This document shows positions 21,417-28,934 of a stretch of 34,783 nucleotides of DNA, one piece after another (position 1 is the first letter of the stretch; each line of letters starts with the position of its first letter). The stretch comes from a virus. A model generated the notes under the pieces. It ran no database searches. It saw only the letters and a program-made list of their open reading frames with translations, and had not been told where the DNA came from. The DNA lies in IMG/VR virus record IMGVR_UViG_3300048839_000573, positions 1 through 34,783 of that record; one strand, given 5' to 3'. The position numbers and the translations under genes are program-made.

Positions 21417-21794
21417 ATGTATCGGGGCGCAAAGGGCAAGAAGCGCATCACGGACAATACGCGCCACATCCAGGAGCAGCATGGCGAGACAGCCACGTGG
21501 CGGCGTTATGTGAGCGCGCTAACGGGCGTAAGTGTGGCAGGCTTTGGCCCGACGCCCTATTATGCTGAGCGCCTCATCACGGCTCTTTTTTATCAGGATC
21601 AGGCGCTGAAGGAAGCCCAAACCGAGGCGGGGCAGTCGACTAACGCGCGCTTCCGCGTGACGGTCAGTGAACCACTCACGGCGCAGGATGAGCTAGTGTG
21701 GCGTGGCTTCACCTTCCGCATTGAGAGCGAGAGCCAACCGCAGCGCATCAATAACACGTATAGCTATATCATAGCCAAAGGACAGGACACATGA
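21417..21794 (+). CDS. Putative head-closure protein
   Basis: 125 aa, in the usual head-closure slot after the adaptor. It starts MYRGAKGKKRITDNTRHIQE and has a beta-rich C-terminus (LVWRGFTFRIESESQPQRIN) in keeping with the small beta-barrel of stopper proteins, which plug the connector after packaging. The match is by position, length and predicted fold. The stop overlaps the next ATG as ATGA. Confidence 0.6.
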   Translation: MYRGAKGKKRITDNTRHIQEQHGETATWRRYVSALTGVSVAGFGPTPYYAERLITALFYQDQALKEAQTEAGQSTNARFRVTVSEPLTAQDELVWRGFTFRIESESQPQRINNTYSYIIAKGQDT

Positions 21795-22246
21795 CGCTAA
21801 ACTACCCTAGCGCGCACGTTATACCCGGCGTGACTACCGCGAGCGCCTACAGTGCTTATGACACGGTGGGCAGCGCCTTTGAAGTGCCGCTCGTGATCGG
21901 CAGCAAGGACGGCCTGATTACGCAGGTCTCTGTGTACGACAATGGCACGGGCAACGGCAACCTTGCCTTCCATTTCTTCGCCCGCCCGCCTTCGGCTCAA
22001 GTCGATGGCACGACCTTTACCATTGCCGACGCGGACCGCTGGCATCACCTGGGCGTGATTAGTGGCAGCACGTGGGTCACGGCGGGCACGGCGCGCAACA
22101 TGATGCAAATCAGCGACCAGCACTTGATTCTGCGTAACTTTTCTGGCAATCGCTCGGTATGGGTGAATGCTGTGGCGCTGGCGGCGGTCACGTTCGGCGC
22201 GACGGCTTCGGCGCAGGCGCTGAGCGTAAGGACACTGGAGGGGTAA
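21791..22246 (+). CDS. Hypothetical virion-type beta protein before the glycosylation cassette (151 aa)
   Basis: The product is Ser/Thr/Gly-rich and beta, starting MTLNYPSAHVIPGVTTASAY, with a jelly-roll-like pattern (GLITQVSVYDNGTGNGNLAF, then NRSVWVNAVALAAV). Such proteins are common as head fibres or accessory virion proteins. It is translated with the head-closure gene (ATGA) and immediately precedes the GT4 gene, which makes it one plausible acceptor for the glycans. No family is recognised with certainty. Confidence 0.7.
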   Translation: MTLNYPSAHVIPGVTTASAYSAYDTVGSAFEVPLVIGSKDGLITQVSVYDNGTGNGNLAFHFFARPPSAQVDGTTFTIADADRWHHLGVISGSTWVTAGTARNMMQISDQHLILRNFSGNRSVWVNAVALAAVTFGATASAQALSVRTLEG

Positions 22247-22248
22247 TC

Positions 22249-23418
22249 GTGCCTAAAATATTCATCCTGAGCGATAGCGGCGTGCCTAGCGGCTACGGGA
22301 GGATCGCGGATGAGATTGGCACGCGCCTCAAAGCCCGGAATTATGAAGTCATGGCGGCTTCGCTGCAATATGACGGGTTACTCCCGCCAATGCACGAGGG
22401 CGCGCCTTTGCCCTATTGGGTAGGGTCACTCGCAGGCCATCCCGATTGGTTGCAGAAGACCGTTAACATGATCGGCGCTTGGGGGCCTGATCTGGTGCTG
22501 AGTATTCAGGACTTTCCCTACCATGAGCAGCTCTATAATAGCGGCCTCGACTGGTCGCAGTATGGCCGCATTCTCATCACGCCCGTCGATGGCGTGCCCA
22601 TCTTCCCTGCTTGGCTCGATACGCTGGCCAAAGCTGACGAAGCCTTCACCATCTCGCGCTTCGGCAAGCAGGCATTCGCCAAAGCTGGGCATGAGGTGGG
22701 CCTGTGCATTCCGGGCGTGAACCTGAGCGCCTTCTACAAGATGCGCGACGATGAGCGGGCAGAACTGCGCAAGAAACTTGGCATTGAAGAGGGCGCATTC
22801 GTGGTAGGCACAGTCGCGATGAATCAAGGGCGCAAGTGCATTAGCTTGATGCTTCGCGCCTTCTTCGAGTTTGCGCAGGATAAGCCAAAGGCTCGCTATC
22901 TGGTCGATATGGACGCGGTCAGCCCGGCGGGTTGGGACATCCCGCAGCTTTGTAAGTCGTTTGGTTGGGATGAGAGCAAGCTCATCTACAAGCATCAGGC
23001 GCTCGCGGCGGGCCTGTTTGAATTGCGCGAGCGCTATAACGTGATGGATGCGCATATGGTCATTAGCCACCGTGAGGGCTATGGCCTGCCTTTGGTAGAG
23101 GCGATGGCTTGCGGCGTCGTATCGATGGCGCTCGACTATTGCAGCGGTACGGAGATAGTCAGCGGGCGCGGATGCCTCATCAAACCCATCCCTTACAGCA
23201 CGCCGGGCACGTGGGGCAACGCTGAAGACAAGTATCCCGATATGGACGATTTGAAAGCGCAGTTGCAGCGCTTGTATGAGGACGCGCCGTATCGTGCGCA
23301 GATGGCCGAGGCGGGCATGGCATGGGCGCGCACGCAGACATGGGACGCAGCAGCGGATAACGTGATCGCAGGCGTGGAGCGCGTGTTGAAGAAGCGCGCC
23401 CCTCTGCTAGTCGGATAG
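22249..23418 (+). CDS. GT4-family glycosyltransferase
   Basis: The start is a GTG at 22249 with GGAGGGG 5 nt upstream; the longer frame runs into the previous gene. The 389-aa enzyme has the GT-B two-domain plan: an N-terminal Rossmann domain beginning VPKIFILSDSGVPSGYGRIA, and a C-terminal domain with VGTVAMNQGRKCISLMLRAF, then HREGYGLPLVEAMACGV (about 280-296), the E-x7-E-type sugar-nucleotide motif of GT4 enzymes. Donor and acceptor are unknown. No signal peptide is seen, so it acts in the cytoplasm. The family also contains many LPS and capsule enzymes. Confidence 0.9.
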   Translation: MPKIFILSDSGVPSGYGRIADEIGTRLKARNYEVMAASLQYDGLLPPMHEGAPLPYWVGSLAGHPDWLQKTVNMIGAWGPDLVLSIQDFPYHEQLYNSGLDWSQYGRILITPVDGVPIFPAWLDTLAKADEAFTISRFGKQAFAKAGHEVGLCIPGVNLSAFYKMRDDERAELRKKLGIEEGAFVVGTVAMNQGRKCISLMLRAFFEFAQDKPKARYLVDMDAVSPAGWDIPQLCKSFGWDESKLIYKHQALAAGLFELRERYNVMDAHMVISHREGYGLPLVEAMACGVVSMALDYCSGTEIVSGRGCLIKPIPYSTPGTWGNAEDKYPDMDDLKAQLQRLYEDAPYRAQMAEAGMAWARTQTWDAAADNVIAGVERVLKKRAPLLVG

Positions 23419-23420
23419 TA

Positions 23421-23429
23421 TGGTATAAT
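23421..23429 (+). promoter_or_regulatory. Extended -10 promoter inside the late arm
   Basis: TGG-TATAAT (23421-23429), a perfect extended -10, lies in the only real gap of the cassette (23419-23462). No -35 is evident. The expected start is near 23436, inside the left half of the inverted repeat at 23431-23462. Confidence 0.6.
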
Positions 23430-23430
23430 T

Positions 23431-23462
23431 GGGGTAACGACTAATACAGGAGGCGTTACCCC
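23431..23462 (+). promoter_or_regulatory. Perfect 9-bp inverted repeat enclosing the Shine-Dalgarno
   Basis: GGGGTAACG (23431-23439) and CGTTACCCC (23454-23462) are perfect complements. The 14-nt loop contains AGGAGG, and the ATG follows the right arm directly. In read-through mRNA the hairpin would hide the ribosome site and hold the start codon; in DNA the repeat sits at the start point of the 23421 promoter and could be an operator. Confidence 0.7.
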
Positions 23463-23609
23463 ATGATTATCCTCAAGGCTTTGCTTTTTCTGCTCATGAT
23501 CTTTGCAATCTTCGTGTTTGTGGTGACGTGCATGGCCGGGCTATGGCCGCTGCCCGTGTTTGCCTTTGCAGCAAGCGCCATGTCGTATTACGCTGGGCGT
23601 GCGCTATGA
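23463..23609 (+). CDS. Small membrane protein with two transmembrane helices (48 aa)
   Basis: Starts MIILKALLFLLMIFAIFVFV; residues about 6-25 and 27-44 are hydrophobic helices with a WPLP turn between them, ending YYAGRAL. AGGAGG lies 9 nt before the ATG and the stop overlaps the next ATG as ATGA. Two short helices suit a holin-like or a membrane-anchoring role, for instance docking the glycosyltransferases at lipid-linked donors. Neither is shown by the sequence. It is preceded by its own promoter and a regulated-looking ribosome site. Confidence 0.7.
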   Translation: MIILKALLFLLMIFAIFVFVVTCMAGLWPLPVFAFAASAMSYYAGRAL

Positions 23610-23887
23610 CCTTTTACCACGCATCACATATTGCGGACGTGTGGCCCGCTTCTCCGTTTTGGCTAGTCTTCTTCGATGGTGAAGCGGAGTGGCTAGGTTG
23701 CTTTGATCGCTTCGTAGACGTCATGCATTTCATCATCGCGCAGCGCATGACGGCTAACCCGGTGGAAATCAAGGCCATTTATGAAGATGGTGCGATCCTG
23801 CTCAGTCACGAATACAGCGCAGAGCTAGAGGCCGTGATAAATGGCGTGAAAGAGACGCTGCGCAAAATGAACGGGGTGCAGGAATGA
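23606..23887 (+). CDS. Hypothetical protein of the glycosylation cassette (93 aa)
   Basis: The ATG at 23606 (MTFYHASHIADVWPASPFWL) overlaps the stop of the membrane peptide as ATGA, so the longer frame is rejected. The product has aromatic segments (WLVFFDGEAEWLGCFDRFVD) and a helical C-terminus. It ends in an ATGA overlap with the GT2 gene. No family is recognised. Confidence 0.75.
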   Translation: MTFYHASHIADVWPASPFWLVFFDGEAEWLGCFDRFVDVMHFIIAQRMTANPVEIKAIYEDGAILLSHEYSAELEAVINGVKETLRKMNGVQE

Positions 23888-24648
23888 GAATTAGCGTGAT
23901 AGTACCCGCCTACAACGACCTCGTGAGTGTCATGACGGCGCTCAACAGTTTGCAAGCGCTGAGCATTGACCGCGAGAATATCGAGTGGCTCGTGCAGGAT
24001 GATGCAAGTCCAGCGCTCTTCCTGCCCGCGCTCATCCCCAACGCCGCTACTGCGCGCAACGTGAATAACCTTGGCTTTGCGGGCAATTGCAATGCAGGGG
24101 CTAAGCGGGCAGCGGGAGATGTGCTGCTTTTCGTCAATCAGGACGTTTATGGCGTGCCTGAGTTCTCGCATGGTTGGGATGAAGCGCTGCGGGCGGCTTT
24201 CACGGACCCGCGTGTGGGCATTGTTGGTGCGCGTCTGCTCTTCCCCGATGGGCGCATTCAAAGCGCGGGTGGCCTGTTCGATGCAAAGGCCCAGCCTTAC
24301 CACCGCTGCCTCGGCTACAAAAACCCGCAGTACTGGGAAGTAGGTGAAGAGCGCACGGTGGAATGGGTGACGGGCGCAGCGCTGGCCATTCGGCGCGATC
24401 TGTTCGAGCGACTGGGCGGCTTTGATGAGGGTTACAGGATGTATTTTGAGGACGTGGACTTGTGCTTGCAGGCGAAGGAAGCGGGGTATTTAACGCTCTA
24501 CGCGCCATCGGTCACGCTCATTCACAAAGTAGGCTCCACAGGCGGCTCGCCCTACTTTGCAGCATCGGCGGCGCGCTTTCGTGTGAAGTGGCTAGAGAGT
24601 GGTAAGCTTCGCCCAGGCGGGCGAGCAGTCTATGCGAGTTTCTGGTAA
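23884..24648 (+). CDS. GT2-family glycosyltransferase (rhamnosyltransferase-like)
   Basis: 254 aa with a clear GT-A fold. The N-terminus ISVIVPAYNDLVSVMTALNS is the GT2 hallmark, QDDAS (38-42) is the first acidic motif, LLFVNQDVYG (81-90) holds the DxD-equivalent, and WVTGAALAIRRDLFERLGGF precedes the catalytic ED in MYFEDVDLCLQAKEAGY. The arrangement matches the rhamnosyltransferase branch (NNLGFAGNCNAG is typical). It should add a sugar from a nucleotide donor to a cytoplasmic acceptor. It overlaps the preceding gene as ATGA. Confidence 0.92.
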   Translation: MRISVIVPAYNDLVSVMTALNSLQALSIDRENIEWLVQDDASPALFLPALIPNAATARNVNNLGFAGNCNAGAKRAAGDVLLFVNQDVYGVPEFSHGWDEALRAAFTDPRVGIVGARLLFPDGRIQSAGGLFDAKAQPYHRCLGYKNPQYWEVGEERTVEWVTGAALAIRRDLFERLGGFDEGYRMYFEDVDLCLQAKEAGYLTLYAPSVTLIHKVGSTGGSPYFAASAARFRVKWLESGKLRPGGRAVYASFW

Positions 24649-24664
24649 ACAGGAGGAATGACTG

Positions 24665-25138
24665 ATGACAAAGAAGTGGAAATACTACGTTCTGCACAAG
24701 CACTCCCCTAACAACATCGAAGTTAAGGGGGGGTGTAACTTGCCTGAAGAGGCCCTTACTATCCCCGGTAACTGGTTGTGTATAAGAGCAAGTAAGACCA
24801 TTGACGAAGATGAAGTTCTCATCAATGGGGTCTATCGAAAGGTGGCAGATCGGGAGTTCTTGTATCGCGGGCAGTTTGACGACTACCAATATACAGAGAT
24901 GTCGTGGCGCTGGCTTGATGGCACAATTACCACTATGGGCGTAATTGGCAGGCCCAACTATTGGGCGGGGCGTCTGTTTGGCAATTACTCTTCGCTTTAT
25001 AACCCGCCTGTGCGCCCCGATATTGTGTATAAGGGGCAATGGACGGGGCCGCGAAAGGATGAGCATATCATCTATGCTAGTCCTCGATATGAGTGGATGG
25101 ACAACACAGCGCAGTTTATTACACGGGAGAATGACTGA
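24665..25138 (+). CDS. Hypothetical protein of the glycosylation cassette (157 aa)
   Basis: Starts MTKKWKYYVLHKHSPNNIEV and is rich in Trp and Tyr. It has beta-type stretches (GVYRKVADREFLYRGQFDDY) and a C-terminus RYEWMDNTAQFITREND. AGGAGG-like AGGAGGAATGACTG precedes the ATG. Base usage appears more AT-rich than its neighbours (by eye), which could reflect recent acquisition. Function unknown. Confidence 0.74.
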   Translation: MTKKWKYYVLHKHSPNNIEVKGGCNLPEEALTIPGNWLCIRASKTIDEDEVLINGVYRKVADREFLYRGQFDDYQYTEMSWRWLDGTITTMGVIGRPNYWAGRLFGNYSSLYNPPVRPDIVYKGQWTGPRKDEHIIYASPRYEWMDNTAQFITREND

Positions 25139-25620
25139 TGTACGCACTATTCAGCACTGACATTGACGACCACGACACCTATCATGGCATGTTCGCCACG
25201 CTTGAGGAAGTGGCGGAGGCGATCAAGGAAAACATAGAGCAGCGCTGGCCCCGTCAGGCCGTCGTGTATGACGAGACACGCTGCATTGGCTGGCTTGACG
25301 TTGAAGACAGCGATGAGACCGAAACCACCGAAAACGGGAAAACGCTTGTAAGGGCACATCGGCGCGCATGGTGGCGCAGCGATGATGGCGACCCTGTTTT
25401 TATCGCCGAGATGGACCTGCAGTGGGAAGAGGTTCCATATGCTTCGATTTTTTGGGGAAATCAGGGAGCCGGAGAGATTCAGTTGAGTCAGGATAGCCGA
25501 GATACCGAGGCCGCCATATTGAAAGCGATGTACGCTACAGGTAATCCACGCCCACAAATCACCGTAACCGGGTATTGGCCCATGCACGACTACAAGCGCA
25601 CGGATGACCCGCTAACATGA
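25138..25620 (+). CDS. Hypothetical acidic protein of the glycosylation cassette (160 aa)
   Basis: Starts MYALFSTDIDDHDTYHGMFA. An N-terminal alpha/beta part (LEEVAEAIKENIEQRWPRQA) is followed by strands with many Asp and Glu (WLDVEDSDETETTENGKTLV). The ATG overlaps the preceding stop by one base (TGATG) and the gene ends in ATGA with the next glycosyltransferase. No family is recognised. Confidence 0.76.
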   Translation: MYALFSTDIDDHDTYHGMFATLEEVAEAIKENIEQRWPRQAVVYDETRCIGWLDVEDSDETETTENGKTLVRAHRRAWWRSDDGDPVFIAEMDLQWEEVPYASIFWGNQGAGEIQLSQDSRDTEAAILKAMYATGNPRPQITVTGYWPMHDYKRTDDPLT

Positions 25621-26471
25621 ACATCCTTATACTTGCCAATCACTACGCCGTCGCATCGGGGCGCTATTGTCTCGATGCGCTGCGGCGCTTGGGGCACACC
25701 GTGTATAGCGTGGGGCCGGAGCACGGCGGCTTCATCTGGGGCTTGAAGTTGCCTGATGCATTCACCTGGCAACCGAACCCGCCTTATCCTGACACGCCGA
25801 TTGACCTGATCCTCATCATGGACAGCGACCCGGCGCTATTGCCCTATGCGCCCGTGTTGCGCGAGCAGTACAAAGCGCCTGTCGTAGTCTATGGTGTGGA
25901 CAATCACGTGAGGGACTACCGCGCGGCGCAGGCTGACCATTACTTTCTCGCGCACAAGGCCGTGACTATACAGCCATTCGAGGACAATACAACGTGGCTT
26001 CCATGCGCCTATGACCCGCTTTTCACGCCTTCGCTCATCCCAATGGGCAAGCGGCGTTATGACGTGGTGCTGCTGGGCGTGATGTATGAGCAGCGGCGCG
26101 CGTTGGTGGAGAGACTGCGGGCGGCGGGCTTGAGCGTACTAGCGGGCACGGGCTTGGTCTATGAGGCTTACCGAGACGCGCATCATGATGCACGCATCAG
26201 CCTATGTCTGAGCGCGCGCGGGGACGTGGCGCAGCGCATTTTTGAGAGCGCCGCGATGGGTTGCTGCATTGTCAGCGATCCGTGCGGAGATTTTGAAGCG
26301 CTGGGCATTCCGGGCGTGTGGGAAATTGAGACCGACGCAGTGGATGAGATTCGCACAATCCTTGCTTTCCCCGCTATGCTGGAAGAAAAGGCGCAGCAGG
26401 CACAAACATGGGCCATGCCTCACACGTGGGATGCGCGATGCAAGGCGATTGTCGATTGGAGACACGCATGA
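25617..26471 (+). CDS. GT-B glycosyltransferase, CgeB-like
   Basis: 284 aa, beginning MNILILANHYAVASGRYCLD. The N-terminal Rossmann half ends near residue 140 (TTWLPCAYDPLFTP). The C-terminal half has RRYDVVLLGVMYEQRRALVE, ISLCLSARGDVAQRIFESAA and MGCCIVSDPCGDFEALG, the pattern of the CgeB/Glyco_trans_1_2 branch, in which E of the RxFE segment contacts the sugar nucleotide. It is shorter than most GT-B enzymes but both halves are present. It overlaps the neighbouring genes as ATGA on both sides. Donor and acceptor unknown. Confidence 0.82.
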   Translation: MNILILANHYAVASGRYCLDALRRLGHTVYSVGPEHGGFIWGLKLPDAFTWQPNPPYPDTPIDLILIMDSDPALLPYAPVLREQYKAPVVVYGVDNHVRDYRAAQADHYFLAHKAVTIQPFEDNTTWLPCAYDPLFTPSLIPMGKRRYDVVLLGVMYEQRRALVERLRAAGLSVLAGTGLVYEAYRDAHHDARISLCLSARGDVAQRIFESAAMGCCIVSDPCGDFEALGIPGVWEIETDAVDEIRTILAFPAMLEEKAQQAQTWAMPHTWDARCKAIVDWRHA

Positions 26472-27109
26472 ATCAGAAACCCTATTTGCACTTAGGCGCA
26501 GGGACCATTACACTACCGGGTACACGGCCTGCGCATCATCATCTGATAGACGCGGCCATCTATGATTACCCGCTGTGGCATAACGTGGACAAAAACAAGG
26601 AGGTGGGCATTGATGAGACCGTCGACCTCTTCACCTACCCCTGGCCCTGGAAAGATAATAGTTTCGACGGCGCGCTGCTGGCGCATCTGGTCGAACATAT
26701 CCCGCACGCCATTCACACGCGGGGCGTTAGTGAGCGAGCAGTGGCGCTCAGTAAGTGCCAAGACGGTTGGTACGCCTTCATGGCGGAGTTGTATCGCGTC
26801 CTCACGCCTGGCGCAGTGGCGCACATTCTCTGCCCGTATGGTTGGAGCAACGGCGCGATCACGGACCCATCGCATACGCGCCTCATCACCGAACAGACCT
26901 TTACGCACTCGCTCACGCCATCGGAAGAGGGCGCGCCCTTTCGCTACAATACCGCGCACGTGAATTTGCGATTGATGAGCCAACCCACCTACACGCTCAC
27001 GCCGATGTTTGCGCACTTGCAGGAAGACCCGCAGGCGCTGTTAGAGGCATTCCAAACGAGGATCAACGTGGCGTATGAGATTTACGTGCGATTGGAGGCG
27101 ATCAAATGA
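26468..27109 (+). CDS. Class I SAM-dependent methyltransferase of the glycosylation cassette
   Basis: The ATG at 26468 overlaps the preceding stop as ATGA, giving 213 aa. The N-terminus LHLGAGTITLPG (7-18) is a variant of the SAM-binding glycine motif, and VDLFTYPWPWKDNSFDGALL then AHLVEHIPH (about 52-80) is the motif III/IV region of Methyltransf_11 enzymes often found in glycan gene clusters. DPPY-type DNA motifs are absent, so it is not a DNA methyltransferase. O-methylation of a transferred sugar is the obvious inference from context. It overlaps the gp10-like gene by 4 nt. Confidence 0.82.
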   Translation: MNQKPYLHLGAGTITLPGTRPAHHHLIDAAIYDYPLWHNVDKNKEVGIDETVDLFTYPWPWKDNSFDGALLAHLVEHIPHAIHTRGVSERAVALSKCQDGWYAFMAELYRVLTPGAVAHILCPYGWSNGAITDPSHTRLITEQTFTHSLTPSEEGAPFRYNTAHVNLRLMSQPTYTLTPMFAHLQEDPQALLEAFQTRINVAYEIYVRLEAIK

Positions 27110-27549
27110 AGGTCAGCATAGACTACACCGAACTCACGCGTGAGGTACAGCGAAGCGAAAAGCTCAAGCCGGTCATGCGGGAACGAATGAAAAAGCGATT
27201 GCGTGTGGTATCATTGGAGTTGATGGGCGAGATTAAAAAGCGAATGCCGGTAGACACGGGACGCGCGCGCGCAAGCTGGGGCGCATTCACGCCGGAGTTC
27301 CTGCGGCAACTGGGGCCGGAAGTGGACCCAAGTGATGCGGTCTGGATCGTGGGGCAGGATGGCTTTGAGATTACGCAGGGAACGCGCGTGCCCTATGTGG
27401 CCAACCTGAACGAAGGCTCATCCATGCAAGCGCCCGCCGGGTTTATTGACGCGGAAGCGACCAAAGCGGCGGACAAGCTGGCAAAGGGCATTGCGGAAGA
27501 TGTGGAGGGAGTGATCCTTGACGACAATTCACCCGAGCTCCGTATTTAA
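27106..27549 (+). CDS. HK97 gp10-like neck/tail-completion protein
   Basis: 147 aa with the family signature KKRMPVDTGRARASWGAF (about 45-62), preceded by a helix (MRERMKKRLRVVSLELMGEI) and followed by PYVANLNEGSSMQAPAGF, as in HK97 gp10-type proteins of the neck. It marks the return to canonical morphogenesis order after the insert. Its start overlaps the methyltransferase stop (ATGA), so the insert is co-translated with it. The next gene starts within its 3' end. Confidence 0.88.
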   Translation: MKVSIDYTELTREVQRSEKLKPVMRERMKKRLRVVSLELMGEIKKRMPVDTGRARASWGAFTPEFLRQLGPEVDPSDAVWIVGQDGFEITQGTRVPYVANLNEGSSMQAPAGFIDAEATKAADKLAKGIAEDVEGVILDDNSPELRI

Positions 27550-28036
27550 TGTCAGGGCCACGATCAATCAGTGGTTCATAGACGCTGCGAGCGCCTACAC
27601 GCTGCCAAGCTGGGCCTCCACCTTTTCTTATGTCTTCACCATGCCGGAGCAGGGCATCAGCGTGCCGTGTTACTCACTCTTTCACATCGACGTATCGCAG
27701 ACGCGCGAATATCAGGGCAACCATGCGTCTGAAACGGAATACGGGCAAGTGGCGAGCGCACTACTTGAGGTAAGCGCCTGGGTGAGCAGAAGTGACCCCA
27801 ACTGGCTGGCGCAGTTGGGCCTGATGGAAAGCTTCGCGCGCGCGGCGGCTGGAAAGTCGCAGGGAATTGTTATTCAGAATTACCTGACTGTGCCGGGCAC
27901 GCCGACGGCCACGACGTTCAAGATTGACCTGGGGGAATTTGAGACGCTGGAGACTTCGCCAGACCCAAATCCCGACATCGTGCGGAAACGCATGCTTATG
28001 CGTTATAATTGGGTGTATCGACAATACAAAAGCTGA
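27518..28036 (+). CDS. Putative tail terminator protein
   Basis: 172 aa, in the tail-terminator slot between gp10-like and tail tube genes. It starts with a rare TTG at 27518, supported by GGAGG about 9 nt upstream; no ATG or GTG gives a sensible start. The pattern of helix (VRATINQWFIDAASAYTLPS), strands and a C-terminus FETLETSPDPNPDIVRKRML fits the terminator family, which forms a hexamer that caps the tail. Assignment rests on position and fold pattern. Confidence 0.65.
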   Translation: MTTIHPSSVFNVRATINQWFIDAASAYTLPSWASTFSYVFTMPEQGISVPCYSLFHIDVSQTREYQGNHASETEYGQVASALLEVSAWVSRSDPNWLAQLGLMESFARAAAGKSQGIVIQNYLTVPGTPTATTFKIDLGEFETLETSPDPNPDIVRKRMLMRYNWVYRQYKS

Positions 28037-28055
28037 GCGGTAGGAGAGGCAGACA

Positions 28056-28520
28056 ATGAGTGAAGTCAGAAACAGACTAGAGGGTGAACTGCGTTGGGTG
28101 CAGGCGAGTGGTTCGGGATCGGGTCTTGCAACTGCAAGCGCACCGGCGAGTGGATTGGTGGGTTTCGTGCGTAACTTCACGTTTACCAGTGCGGCCACTG
28201 TTGCCACCATCATGGAGCGCGGTATTCCGCATCATAACAAGATGGTCAGCAAGCAGCCGATCAACGCATCTTTTACGTTCGGCTGGACAGGTACGAATGC
28301 CATCCCGGCTTCCGGCTCTGGTGCGAGCGTCCCTATGTACCATCTGGAACTGAAGTACAAGCAGCCTGAGAAGGGCAACACGGGCGTCTACTACCAGTTT
28401 TACGGCGTGCCGTTCCCCAGCCTGCAATTCAGCGAAGGCGACGAAGAGAACACCATCGCGCTGACGCTGAATAACATTCTGGCGATGAACGGCCCGACGG
28501 GTTCCGGGTATCTGGGGTAA
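28056..28520 (+). CDS. Major tail (tube) protein candidate
   Basis: 154 aa of beta-rich sequence in the tube-protein slot. It begins MSEVRNRLEGELRWVQASGS, continues with GFVRNFTFTSAATVATIMER and MYHLELKYKQPEKGNTGVYY, and ends with FPSLQFSEGDEENTIALTLN, a late segment usual in tube proteins. GGAGAGG lies about 8 nt upstream. It is followed by a second protein of similar type; which of the two forms the bulk of the tube is not certain. Confidence 0.7.
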   Translation: MSEVRNRLEGELRWVQASGSGSGLATASAPASGLVGFVRNFTFTSAATVATIMERGIPHHNKMVSKQPINASFTFGWTGTNAIPASGSGASVPMYHLELKYKQPEKGNTGVYYQFYGVPFPSLQFSEGDEENTIALTLNNILAMNGPTGSGYLG

Positions 28521-28526
28521 TGGCGA

Positions 28527-28934
28527 ATGGGTGAGGCGTATAGCTGGACTGAGGGACAGGTTCACTACTGGACAGGGGCCGTGACCGCAAGCGCCAATGC
28601 AACGGCGCTGGGGTATGCCACTGATTCGAGTGTGAACCTTACCTACGACTGGCGACGGGAACCCAATATCGCAGGTGGCTATTTACCGCATCTTGGGGGC
28701 CGTAATGGCGACGTGGTGTTAGGTTCACTCCTGACCAACAACAACCACATTTACACTATCGCCAGCACTACCGCCCTTGTGCATCTGCGCCTGCGTCAAA
28801 GCGCTTACCCCAACGGGGACAACGGGATTGTGTTGTACAGCGCAAGTATCAACGGGCTGAACTACATCGGGGGCGAGGGGCAGGTGTACCGCTTCCGCGT
28901 ATCGCTGGAAACGAATGATTGGAGCGCGTTCTGA
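28527..28934 (+). CDS. Second tail tube-like protein
   Basis: 135 aa, starting MGEAYSWTEGQVHYWTGAVT and ending EGQVYRFRVSLETNDWSAF, again a beta-sandwich pattern with an end segment typical of tube or tube-capping proteins. It could be the tube protein itself, a minor tube component or a decorating domain encoded separately. The stop shares one base with the next ATG (TGATG). Confidence 0.6.
   Translation: MGEAYSWTEGQVHYWTGAVTASANATALGYATDSSVNLTYDWRREPNIAGGYLPHLGGRNGDVVLGSLLTNNNHIYTIASTTALVHLRLRQSAYPNGDNGIVLYSASINGLNYIGGEGQVYRFRVSLETNDWSAF

Noticed and set aside
27512-27517. GTG near the start of the tail terminator gene as an alternative start
   Set aside because: It is in the frame of the gp10-like gene, not that of the terminator, whose first usable start is the TTG at 27518.
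28002-28008. TTATAAT -10-like sequence near the end of the tail terminator gene
   Set aside because: It encodes the residues RYNW of the protein, and no -35 or TG extension is present.
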